From Bacillota bacterium (GTDB taxonomy: Bacteria > Bacillota > UBA994), in NCBI GenBank assembly GCA_018725275.1, contig QLUC01000054.1, positions 1-11,020 on the forward strand: a stretch of DNA of 11,020 bases, in the 5' to 3' direction. The notes beneath the pieces were generated by a model. It did not search any database. It saw only the letters and a list, made by a program, of their open reading frames with translations, and had not been told where the DNA came from. Made by a program: the position numbers and the translations under genes. Below, in pieces: positions 1-6,287 of this stretch (positions within the stretch are counted from its first letter, which is position 1; each line of letters begins with the position of its first letter).

Positions 1-16
1 ACTTTCGGTAAAGCGC

Positions 17-30
17 AGGAGGGAGGGAGG
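17..30 (+). promoter_or_regulatory. Extended purine-rich ribosome binding site
   Basis: The run AGGAGGGAGGGAGG precedes the first gene and offers two overlapping Shine-Dalgarno cores. The early AGGAGG (17-22) is 11 nt from the ATG at 34. The late GGAGG (26-30) is only 3 nt from that ATG but 9 nt from an in-frame ATG at 40. The run therefore leaves the true start ambiguous between 34 and 40. Confidence 0.7.
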
Positions 31-33
31 AAG

Positions 34-264
34 ATGGGAATGAGCTTAGGATTTGCTCCAGGTGGAGTGCTAATCATGCTGGTGATGTTTATCGTTTGGG
101 TGGCCGTTGTGATGTTCCTGGTGGCCAGCGCTTTGGCCGTACACTACTACATTGCCGGCAAGACCGCGGAATATGACCGCGCCAAGGATATCGCGGTGAA
201 GGTGCTGGGTCTCGTGGTGGGGCTAATGCTGTTTGTGTTGATATTTGTGCTCCTATTTCGGTGA
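34..264 (+). CDS. Small two-helix membrane protein, function unknown
   Basis: This is a 76-residue, very hydrophobic protein with two predicted membrane segments, about residues 10-38 and 54-75. They are joined by a short charged loop (AGKTAEYDRAKD) holding nearly all the polar residues. I recognise no family. An in-frame ATG two codons in (position 40) is better spaced from the late part of the Shine-Dalgarno run, so the protein may be 74 residues. The helicase gene begins 56 bp after its stop, on the same strand, with its own ribosome binding site and no obvious terminator between them. Co-transcription is therefore plausible. The pairing could be coincidental, or the protein could be a membrane partner of the nuclease-helicase; nothing in the sequence decides this. 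That it is a real gene rests on its strong ribosome binding site and clean membrane-protein composition. Confidence 0.72.
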   Translation: MGMSLGFAPGGVLIMLVMFIVWVAVVMFLVASALAVHYYIAGKTAEYDRAKDIAVKVLGLVVGLMLFVLIFVLLFR

Positions 265-320
265 TCGAGAGACCAAGCACATAGAATTGTCGAGGGCATA
301 TTGTCTGAGGGAGATGAGCC

Positions 321-3300
321 ATGCACCTTCCACTAGGCATTTACGAACAAATTGTCAATCTCGCTACCCAGAGTGGCCTCCGGACCCTCGGTCCGGGCAA
401 AGAAACAGAACTGGTGCCACTTGACGGCGAGGCGGCCGAGCCCTTGCTCGCTCGCTACCTAAACGAGGCGCTGACCAAGGGGCTGGCCTACTTAAATGAC
501 AAATCCGGTGAAGATGAAGTGCTCAGGCGGCAGGTGGCTGCGTGCAATCTCCTCATCGAGCTCATGGCCGAACTCACCGACGAAGATAATCTGCTTGATT
601 GGCGCATCGGCCCCACACGGCAGCTGCTGTTAGCCGTTCTTGATAAGCAGAACCGAGCGCCGGCGCTCACCCCCGCAAGACACCAATCACTGCCTCGTCC
701 TGCCACCACTCTCTCCATCAGCACTTTGCTTACCGGCTCTGTCCACGAACCGTCCATGCTCAGCGAGCTAAAAAAAGAGATTTTAACCGCAGACAAGATT
801 GACTTACTGGTCTCATTTATAAAATGGAGCGGTCTCAGGCTCATCATGGAGGAATTGCAGACATTCACTAGGACGAAACCCCTCCGGGTTATTACCACCT
901 CCTACATGGGCGCCACGGACCTTAAGGCCATCATGGAGCTGGTGCAATTGCCGGGCACAAGGATTAAAGTGTCCTACGATACGCGCTCCACGCGGCTCCA
1001 TGCTAAATCTTACATGTTTACCCGCGAGAGTGGCTTCTCAACCGCCTACATAGGTTCGTCCAACCTATCCGGAGCGGCCATTGGTGGCGGCCTCGAATGG
1101 AACGTGAAAGTAACGGCGAAAGACATGCCCCATGTTTTTCACCATCTCGAAGCCACCTTCGAGACCTACTGGAACGATGGCGACTTCCAAGACTTCTCTG
1201 CCGAGGACGAGCCCGTGTTGCGTGTCGCCTTGGGAGCGGAGCGGTCGAGAGATTTAACGAGCCCTCTCTTCTTCCGCATTACACCCTACCCTTTCCAGCA
1301 AGAGATTTTGGAGCGCCTCGAAGCCGAGCGCAACCTTCATGGGAACTATCGGAACTTGGTGGTGGCCGCTACCGGCACTGGTAAGACCGTAATTTCGGCA
1401 TTTGATTACCAACGATTTTGTCGCCAGAACCCGAAGTTGCCAAATCGCCTGCTCTTTGTGGCGCACCGGCGGGAAATTCTGCAACAGAGCTTACAATGTT
1501 TCCGCACGATTCTCAGGGACAATAATTTCGGTACTATGCTCTCGGGCCAGGACAGGCCCGAAGCCCTGAATCATCTCTTCGTTTCTATCCAAAGCTTCAA
1601 CTCGCAGGATTTCACCAAGCTAATCGCCAAGGACTACTATGATTACATAGTAGTTGACGAGTTTCATCACGCCGCCGCGCCGAGTTATCAAGAACTGCTG
1701 ACCTACTGCCAACCTAAGGTATTGCTCGGTTTAACCGCCACCCCCGAACGCTTGGACGGGCAAGACATCGTTAGCAGGTACTTCGGCGGCAGATTGGCAG
1801 CGGAAGTTCGCCTGCCGGAGGCCATAAACCGCCAGTTGCTAGCACCCTTTCAATATTTCGGGGTCAGTGACGCTATCGACATCAGTAAGATCCGCTTTGA
1901 GCGGGGCCGTTATGATATTGCTCAACTAGAAAAAGTCTACACCGGCAACGACCTGCGCACGGATGCCATCTTGCGCGCTTTGCGCCGCTATGTAGACGAC
2001 CTCGACCGGGTAGTTGGTCTGGGTTTTTGCGTAAGCGTGGCGCATGCCAAGTACATGGCGGCGAGCTTTACAAGCCGTGGAGTGCCTTCCATGGCCCTTC
2101 ACGGCGACTCGGCACCAGAGGAACGCGAAACCGCCAAGAACCGACTGACTGGAGGAGAGGTGCGCTTCATTTTTACGGTGGACCTCTACAACGAAGGCGT
2201 GGACCTGCCGGAGGTTAATACCATCCTCTTTCTCCGACCCACGGAGAGTCTCACGGTGTTTTTACAGCAACTAGGCCGCGGCTTGCGGCTCTGTGAAGGC
2301 AAGGAGCTCCTCACGGTGCTAGACTTCATTGGTCACGCCCATCGCCAGTACAGTTTTGAGGCTAAATTTAGAGTCCTACTGGGCCATACCGCGCGCGGGG
2401 TGCCAAGAGAAATTAGCGATGGATTCCCCTCCCTACCGCGAGGATGTCACATCCTACTGGAAGCGGTGGCGCAAGCAACAATCCTAGCCAACATTCGAGA
2501 GAGCCTCCTCACGCGCGCGAACCTCATCGACAAACTTCGCAACTTCATGGCGGATACCGGCCAACAACCAACCCTAAGTTCATTCTTGCGTACTTTCGCG
2601 ACTCTCGACCTCGAGGACATTTACAAGCGAGGCACTTTCACTTCTTTGCGCAGCGCAGCCACCCCAGGGACACAGAGCCATCAACTAGATGAGCAAACTA
2701 TGCGCAAGGCCTTTTTGCGACTCAGCCGCATTGACTCACGCCGGTGGATCTGTTTTTTGCGCGACTGCCTGCGGGGAGGGCTCCCCTCAATCTTAAGCGA
2801 AGAGGAACTGCGCATGATTCGCATGTTCCACTACACCGCATGGCAGAAAGTGCCTTCCGCGATGAACCTACCAAGTGCTCGGCAAGGCTTGGCACTCGTG
2901 CAGCAAGATAAGTTGCTCTGTGCCGAGTTGGGGGAGCTACTCGACTATTGCTACGACCGCATCGATTTTGTGGACAAAAGGGTTGCCCTCTCCTTTGTTT
3001 GCCCGCTAGATTTACACTGCACCTACTCGCGCGATGAAATCCTCGCGGCAGTGGGTCTTTGGACCGATGATGTTCGTCCCGAGGTGCGCGAAGGGGTCAA
3101 GTGGCTGCCCGAACAAAGGGCCGACCTCCTGTTCGTCAATCTCCACAAGGATGAAAAAAACTTTTCCCCAACCACCATGTACCAGGACTATGCCATCAGT
3201 GAAACGCTGTTTCACTGGCAGACACAGTCTACTACGTCAGCCGAGTCCCCTACTGCCCAGCGATATTTCAACCACCGCGGCCGGGGTAGCCAGGTGCTTT

Positions 3301-3473
3301 TGTTTGTCCGCGAGCATAAAATGCTAAGAAACTTGGCCCAGCCCTACACCTACCTCGGCAAGGCTAACTACGTTAGCCATACCGGCAGCCGTCCGGTGAG
3401 CATTATCTGGAGGCTAGAAGAGCCAATGCCACCCTCATTGCTTCCTGCCGCCTTAAAGGCGGGAGCAATCTAA
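321..3473 (+). CDS. PLD nuclease-SF2 helicase-DUF3427 protein, defence-like
   Basis: A 1050-residue cytoplasmic protein that probably couples DNA-stimulated ATP hydrolysis to nucleic-acid cleavage. An N-terminal helical region (1-140) is followed by a PLD-like nuclease domain (about 145-285). That domain has one HxK motif (H227, K229), then G245-S-S-N248 and E259, the one-motif pattern of BfiI/NgoFVII-type nucleases, which form the active site as dimers. The SF2 helicase core (about 320-680) is intact: Walker A ATGTGKT (350-356, K355), DEFH (446-449), TAT (472-474), motif V around DLYNEGVDLP (621-630) and motif VI QQLGRGLR (649-656). The C-terminus (about 750-1035) carries DUF3427 signatures such as FSPTTMYQDYAIS and PYTYLGKANYVSH. 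The start is supported by GAGGGAG at 307-313. Proteins of this architecture are scattered among bacteria and often annotated as helicases or type III restriction R subunits. No methyltransferase is nearby, so classical restriction-modification is unlikely; an anti-phage role is inference. Confidence 0.93.
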   Translation: MHLPLGIYEQIVNLATQSGLRTLGPGKETELVPLDGEAAEPLLARYLNEALTKGLAYLNDKSGEDEVLRRQVAACNLLIELMAELTDEDNLLDWRIGPTRQLLLAVLDKQNRAPALTPARHQSLPRPATTLSISTLLTGSVHEPSMLSELKKEILTADKIDLLVSFIKWSGLRLIMEELQTFTRTKPLRVITTSYMGATDLKAIMELVQLPGTRIKVSYDTRSTRLHAKSYMFTRESGFSTAYIGSSNLSGAAIGGGLEWNVKVTAKDMPHVFHHLEATFETYWNDGDFQDFSAEDEPVLRVALGAERSRDLTSPLFFRITPYPFQQEILERLEAERNLHGNYRNLVVAATGTGKTVISAFDYQRFCRQNPKLPNRLLFVAHRREILQQSLQCFRTILRDNNFGTMLSGQDRPEALNHLFVSIQSFNSQDFTKLIAKDYYDYIVVDEFHHAAAPSYQELLTYCQPKVLLGLTATPERLDGQDIVSRYFGGRLAAEVRLPEAINRQLLAPFQYFGVSDAIDISKIRFERGRYDIAQLEKVYTGNDLRTDAILRALRRYVDDLDRVVGLGFCVSVAHAKYMAASFTSRGVPSMALHGDSAPEERETAKNRLTGGEVRFIFTVDLYNEGVDLPEVNTILFLRPTESLTVFLQQLGRGLRLCEGKELLTVLDFIGHAHRQYSFEAKFRVLLGHTARGVPREISDGFPSLPRGCHILLEAVAQATILANIRESLLTRANLIDKLRNFMADTGQQPTLSSFLRTFATLDLEDIYKRGTFTSLRSAATPGTQSHQLDEQTMRKAFLRLSRIDSRRWICFLRDCLRGGLPSILSEEELRMIRMFHYTAWQKVPSAMNLPSARQGLALVQQDKLLCAELGELLDYCYDRIDFVDKRVALSFVCPLDLHCTYSRDEILAAVGLWTDDVRPEVREGVKWLPEQRADLLFVNLHKDEKNFSPTTMYQDYAISETLFHWQTQSTTSAESPTAQRYFNHRGRGSQVLLFVREHKMLRNLAQPYTYLGKANYVSHTGSRPVSIIWRLEEPMPPSLLPAALKAGAI

Positions 3474-3492
3474 GCGATGGCGGTTCTTCATG

Positions 3493-5274
3493 TTAATTGT
3501 CGATATCAATGAAGACCCCAAAATCTGCTGCGTCGAGCTGCAATAGAGCTGCTACTTCAGGCGAAGCTGCGCCACCATGTCCTGTTAGCGAGGCGAAGAC
3601 GATGATGCCCCGCAGCCCTGGCCCCGCAAAGGCGATGGTCATGTCCTCGGGCAAGTGTTCGATCCCCCCCTGCTCCATCGGCACTTCTCGCAACCAGGAT
3701 AGAATGGCCGGCGTAAAATCGATGCTCACAAGGTGATCACTTGGCCCAACCACCATGTGTAGCACCCTGCTGTCTAGATCAAATCCTGCCTTTATACCTT
3801 CGCCTATGGGCGACAGCCATTTCGGCAGCCCCTGACTTGAAAAATAATAGTCAAAGCCCTCTATGGGTAGCACCTGGGTAGCCGCACCGACGCGCGCGAG
3901 GCGAAACCATCTGGCAGTGGCTGCGTAGTCACCATGCTGCATCGCAAAGCCAAAGACCTGCGGCATATCTTCCACCGCAAATTGCGGCGGCACATAGCGT
4001 AGCCCCGCCAAACGTTCCCGCAGGGCAAAGTACTTTACAACGCTACTAATTTCAACCTTGTCGGCAGGTGTGAGTTCATGCTCTGCCGGTCGCACCTGCC
4101 CATCCTGGAGCATGCCCTGTCTTTCGAGCATGGCGGTGAGGCGGGCGTTTTGGCTATGCTCCGCCACCGCAACCGCCCCAACGGGGCCAAGCAGAGAGAT
4201 GAGGAGCAGAGCCGCTAGCGACACCGGCAACAAAATCCCCAGAGGACGCCGCACCAAGGCGAGATACTTAAGGGCGAGGACAGCCCAGAAGGCGAAGAGC
4301 CCCACGTAGTATCTTTCTTCTGTCACCCCGAAAGCGTTTATTCGAATGGCTAGGGCCGCAAAGAGCATGGCCAAGGGCGGGAGCATGAGCATGGGAAATA
4401 GTCGCTCGAACTTAGTAGGACCCTCACCCGCCCGGCGATAGGCGATGCTAAGGAAAAGCACCGCCACTGTCAGGAGCGCAAACCACAGCACGAGATGGGC
4501 GATGACCCCCTTGGGCCACGCCCAGTTGACTAAGATATAACCAAAGTAGGCATAGAGCACGGCCATATATATGGTCAGCAAGGGTTTGACGAGGTAGTCC
4601 ACCAAGTTAGGCAGAAGGGGTGGACAGAACTGGGCTTCAGCGCTGTCAAGCTCACCGGCGCGAGGGATTTGCCGTAAAAAATGACCAACCGAGAAGGCGC
4701 AGGCCACCCAAGCAAAGATGGTGGCGAAGCTCTCGCCGCGCACTCTATCGCCAAACAATGTGGCAATCGCCACGTAGATAAAGAGCACCCCTGCGAGCAG
4801 CACGCCGGAGTAGAGGGCTGTGCCCGCTAAGGCTAGGCCGAGTCTTAGGACATAGCTTTCGAACCATAAAGGACGCCTCCAGTGGGACACCACCAAGAAC
4901 CCTGTAGCCGCTAGGCCCATCACCACAAAGTAGCGCAGCATGGCGACATCATCAAGATTTGGCAGTAAAAAATAGTAGTGCGAAAACAAGGCCACGCTCG
5001 CTCCGATAACAAGCCCCCAGCGGACAAAAGGCTTGTGGCCGCTCGCACCCTCGCCATAGAGATGGACGGTAGTGAAGACCGGTATGGCGAGCAGGAGAGT
5101 TAACGATGCCCTCGCCAACGCCAGGGGCATCGCCTGGTCAAATTGCGACCACGCCCCGAATGGATACCATATCCAGGCAGTAACGGTCACCGCTAGCGCT
5201 AGCGAGGCGCAAATGGTGGCTGAGAACCGCGTCGCTGTGGCGACGCTCTCTTGCCATAGGGGACGCAAACTCAT
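3493..5274 (-). CDS. DUF4153 family polytopic membrane protein
   Basis: This 593-residue protein has roughly eleven predicted membrane segments between residues 14 and 371, followed by a soluble C-terminal domain of about 220 residues. I recognise it as DUF4153 from the central block around LVKPLLTIYMAVLYAYFGYI (228-247) with the following WPKG (253-256), and from the post-membrane segment around SQNARLTAMLERQGML (374-389). The function of DUF4153 is not established; the size and topology suggest a sensor or transport-associated protein. The start is well supported: AGGAG at 5284-5288 lies 9 nt before the ATG. The gene converges on the helicase with only 19 bp between stop codons. It lies 137 bp downstream of the XRE gene on the same strand, separated by a stem-loop, so it may be read through from that operon or have its own promoter. 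I could not identify a convincing one in the gap. Confidence 0.88.
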   Translation of the reverse strand: MSLRPLWQESVATATRFSATICASLALAVTVTAWIWYPFGAWSQFDQAMPLALARASLTLLLAIPVFTTVHLYGEGASGHKPFVRWGLVIGASVALFSHYYFLLPNLDDVAMLRYFVVMGLAATGFLVVSHWRRPLWFESYVLRLGLALAGTALYSGVLLAGVLFIYVAIATLFGDRVRGESFATIFAWVACAFSVGHFLRQIPRAGELDSAEAQFCPPLLPNLVDYLVKPLLTIYMAVLYAYFGYILVNWAWPKGVIAHLVLWFALLTVAVLFLSIAYRRAGEGPTKFERLFPMLMLPPLAMLFAALAIRINAFGVTEERYYVGLFAFWAVLALKYLALVRRPLGILLPVSLAALLLISLLGPVGAVAVAEHSQNARLTAMLERQGMLQDGQVRPAEHELTPADKVEISSVVKYFALRERLAGLRYVPPQFAVEDMPQVFGFAMQHGDYAATARWFRLARVGAATQVLPIEGFDYYFSSQGLPKWLSPIGEGIKAGFDLDSRVLHMVVGPSDHLVSIDFTPAILSWLREVPMEQGGIEHLPEDMTIAFAGPGLRGIIVFASLTGHGGAASPEVAALLQLDAADFGVFIDIDN

Positions 5275-5378
5275 GATAAGTCGCTCCTCTCAATTTGTTT
5301 TCTTGCTCAGAATCTAAAAATGATTCCACGACCAAAGGTTTCACTCTGCCCCGATAACTCCCAAGAAGCACCTTGATT

Positions 5379-5417
5379 TCGTAGCGGCGGTGCAGACCCG
5401 GTACTGCGTCGCTACGA
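5379..5417 (-). terminator. Stem-loop overlapping the XRE gene stop codon
   Basis: TCGTAGCG (5379-5386) pairs perfectly with CGCTACGA (5410-5417). Inside that, GCAG (5392-5395) pairs with CTGC (5404-5407) around an 8-nt loop, with an asymmetric internal loop between the two stems. The outer arm contains the TAG stop of the XRE gene (5412-5414). On the minus strand the hairpin is followed by AAATCAAGG, not a T-tract, so it is not a textbook intrinsic terminator. It may protect the 3' end, attenuate read-through into the DUF4153 gene, or do nothing. Confidence 0.4.
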
Positions 5418-5615
5418 CCTAAATTCCAAAATATCGCCCGGCTGACATTCTAGCGCTCGGCAGATGGCCTCTAGTGTTGAAAAGCGGATGGCCTTGGCCT
5501 TGCCGGTCTTTAAAATAGAAAGGTTGGCCGGGCTCAGGCCAATTCGCTCGGCCAGCTCGCCGCTAGAAATTTTCCGTCTAGCCATCATCACGTCTAAATT
5601 TATTACTATGCTCAC
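5412..5615 (-). CDS. XRE-family (YozG-like) transcriptional regulator
   Basis: A 67-residue single-domain DNA-binding protein of the Cro/C1 type. The helix-turn-helix lies at about residues 18-38 (GELAERIGLSPANLSILKTG), followed by the block AIRFSTLEAICRALECQPGD (42-61), which is highly characteristic of the YozG family. I chose the GTG at 5615 because family members begin with a short strand like IVINLDVMMARRK. AGGTG lies just upstream (5620-5624), although the 4-nt spacing is short. A longer 87-residue reading from an ATG at 5675 would overlap the upstream gene and add a non-conserved N-terminus; an ATG at 5588 would cut off the strand. The upstream DUF2975 gene stops 7 nt before this start, so the two are almost certainly co-transcribed and translationally coupled. 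The protein probably binds the inverted repeats upstream of the operon (inference). Confidence 0.9.
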   Translation of the reverse strand: MSIVINLDVMMARRKISSGELAERIGLSPANLSILKTGKAKAIRFSTLEAICRALECQPGDILEFRS

Positions 5616-5622
5616 CGCACAC

Positions 5623-6072
5623 CTACACGGTACAGTCCACTTCATCTTGAAGTGCGACTGCCCTCTCCACCACATTTTTCAGCACCCGGACAATGAGCCC
5701 CATGAACCCCGCCGCCACCGCTACCGCCAGCCATGGCATATAGTAAAAAGTCGACAGCAGGCAGATAACGCTCCCGCCAAAGCAACTCCACGAAATCCGG
5801 CGTAAGTGCTCCACGTTTTTCTGGCGAAAGACTTCCTCGGCCGCTAAGCCCCGCAAAAGGCCGAACAGACTGTAGAGGAGCAAAATAGCCGGCATACTCC
5901 CGCCGTAGATGGTGACGAAGAAGTATGCTTCCGTTCCGCGTAAATCTGCCCGCGAAAAGTCGAGCAGCCAACTCACCAAAGCCGGGGCAAAAATCATAAC
6001 CAGCAATAGAATGGCGGCAAACGCTATGACACAGGCCTGGCTGAGCACGACTGAACTGCGATCACTCCACAT
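5623..6072 (-). CDS. DUF2975 family membrane protein
   Basis: This 149-residue protein has four predicted membrane helices (about 9-36, 48-73, 93-113 and 114-134). The cytoplasmic-looking motif VFRQKNVEHLRRISW (81-95) and the C-terminal tail LKNVVERAVALQDEVDCTV (131-149) are the two hallmarks of DUF2975. The family is widely paired with a YozG-type regulator; Bacillus subtilis YoaS/YozG is the familiar case. Its biochemical role is unknown. AAGGAGG at 6079-6085 sits 6 nt before the ATG, a near-ideal ribosome binding site. The TAG stop (5623-5625) overlaps the Shine-Dalgarno of the regulator gene. Expression is likely controlled by the promoter and paired operator-like repeats at 6109-6160. 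The common model is that membrane protein and regulator act as one module; that they physically interact is inference. Confidence 0.92.
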   Translation of the reverse strand: MWSDRSSVVLSQACVIAFAAILLLVMIFAPALVSWLLDFSRADLRGTEAYFFVTIYGGSMPAILLLYSLFGLLRGLAAEEVFRQKNVEHLRRISWSCFGGSVICLLSTFYYMPWLAVAVAAGFMGLIVRVLKNVVERAVALQDEVDCTV

Positions 6073-6108
6073 ACTCTTCCTCCTTGACCTTAGGGCTAAT
6101 TTAAGGAA

Positions 6109-6137
6109 ATTTTAGCATATCGCTTATTTATAAGCAA
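6109..6137 (-). promoter_or_regulatory. Extended -10 promoter for the DUF2975/XRE operon
   Basis: On the minus strand a -35 element TTGCTT (6137-6132) is followed by a 17-nt spacer and a -10 element TAAAAT (6114-6109). The -10 matches five of six consensus positions and is preceded by TGC (6117-6115), an extended -10. The -35 is weak (three of six), consistent with reliance on the extended -10. Initiation would be expected near 6102, giving a leader of about 30 nt that contains the AAGGAGG site. The spacer is occupied by an inverted repeat. Confidence 0.72.
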
Positions 6138-6139
6138 TA
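6122..6139. promoter_or_regulatory. Candidate operator O1 inside the promoter spacer
   Basis: GCTTAT (6122-6127) and ATAAGC (6130-6135) are perfect 6-bp inverted arms with a 2-bp centre. The right side continues as CAATA to 6139. The site fills most of the spacer between the -10 and -35 elements of the DUF2975/XRE promoter and overlaps the -35, so a bound protein would block RNA polymerase. It resembles the second site at 6144-6160. The XRE protein is the obvious ligand, by inference. Confidence 0.55.
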
Positions 6140-6143
6140 GCTT

Positions 6144-6160
6144 TTTATCGATAAACAATA
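6144..6160. promoter_or_regulatory. Candidate operator O2 upstream of the promoter
   Basis: TTTATCGATAAA (6144-6155) is a perfect 12-bp palindrome. Its centre is exactly 21 bp from the centre of O1, about two helical turns. The right half ATAAACAATA (6151-6160) matches ATAAGCAATA of O1 (6130-6139) at nine of ten positions. This spacing and match suggest two dimers binding the same face of the DNA. A weaker half-site, TAAGCAA, follows at 6170-6176. Confidence 0.5.
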
Positions 6161-6180
6161 TATTTTTGGTAAGCAAAAGC

Positions 6181-6201
6181 CGAGCTCAAGAAACGAGCTC
6201 G
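6181..6201 (-). terminator. Secondary hairpin, possible back-up terminator
   Basis: CGAGCTC (6181-6187) and GAGCTCG (6195-6201) form a 7-bp perfect stem with a 7-nt loop. In the minus-strand transcript it is followed by GCTTTTGCTT, a poor but U-containing tail. It lies between the end of the c-di-GMP gene and the DUF2975 promoter. It could act as a second terminator insulating that promoter; the weak tail keeps confidence low. Confidence 0.4.
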
Positions 6202-6239
6202 CCGCTCCTTTGACCCACAGCCAAAAAAGATCCGCGTAA

Positions 6240-6266
6240 AAACAAAAAGACACGTCCCTTTTGTTT
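6240..6266 (-). terminator. Terminator hairpin after the GGDEF/HD-GYP gene
   Basis: Read on the minus strand, AAACAAAAGGG pairs with the TTTTTGTTT-ending arm to give an 11-bp stem with a 5-nt loop, followed by further Ts. Two of the pairs are G-U wobbles in minus-strand RNA. On the plus strand the same positions would be A-C mismatches, so the structure is built for the minus strand. It begins 22 nt past the stop codon of the c-di-GMP gene, which fits an intrinsic terminator. Confidence 0.6.
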
Positions 6267-6285
6267 GACGCGTCCCTTTTGTTTG
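6253..6285. repeat. Two direct copies of a 15-bp motif, 18-bp period
   Basis: CGTCCCTTTTGTTTG occurs at 6253-6267 and again, identically, at 6271-6285, separated by ACG. The first copy forms one arm of the terminator hairpin at 6240-6266. The second looks like a duplicated arm, immediately beside the stop codon of the c-di-GMP gene. The junction also creates the palindrome GACGCGTC (6267-6274). Confidence 0.85.
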
Positions 6286-6287
6286 TT

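Noticed and set aside
3448..3462. Palindrome CCGCCTTAAAGGCGG near the end of the helicase gene, as a terminator
   Set aside because: It lies inside the coding region and only five stem pairs are usable once the loop is allowed for. No T-tract follows on either strand.
321..3473. Helicase as the R subunit of a type III restriction system
   Set aside because: No Mod methyltransferase is adjacent in the window. The PLD nuclease domain and DUF3427 tail are not the type III Res architecture.
5284..5345. Promoter for the DUF4153 gene in the AT-rich stretch upstream
   Set aside because: TAGATT-like and TTGGTC-like hexamers exist on the minus strand but their spacing (about 13 nt) is too short for a sigma-A promoter. 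A GAATC/GATTC inverted repeat (5310-5326) is too short to call.
5412..5675. The 87-residue version of the XRE regulator from the ATG at 5675
   Set aside because: It would overlap the end of the DUF2975 gene by about 50 bp and add an N-terminus unlike the family. The GTG at 5615 has a Shine-Dalgarno and the expected family N-terminus.
5642..5971. A 109-residue minus-strand frame within the DUF2975 gene
   Set aside because: It is a frame-shifted shadow of a well-supported gene, rich in Arg and Gly from out-of-frame codons and with no plausible domain.
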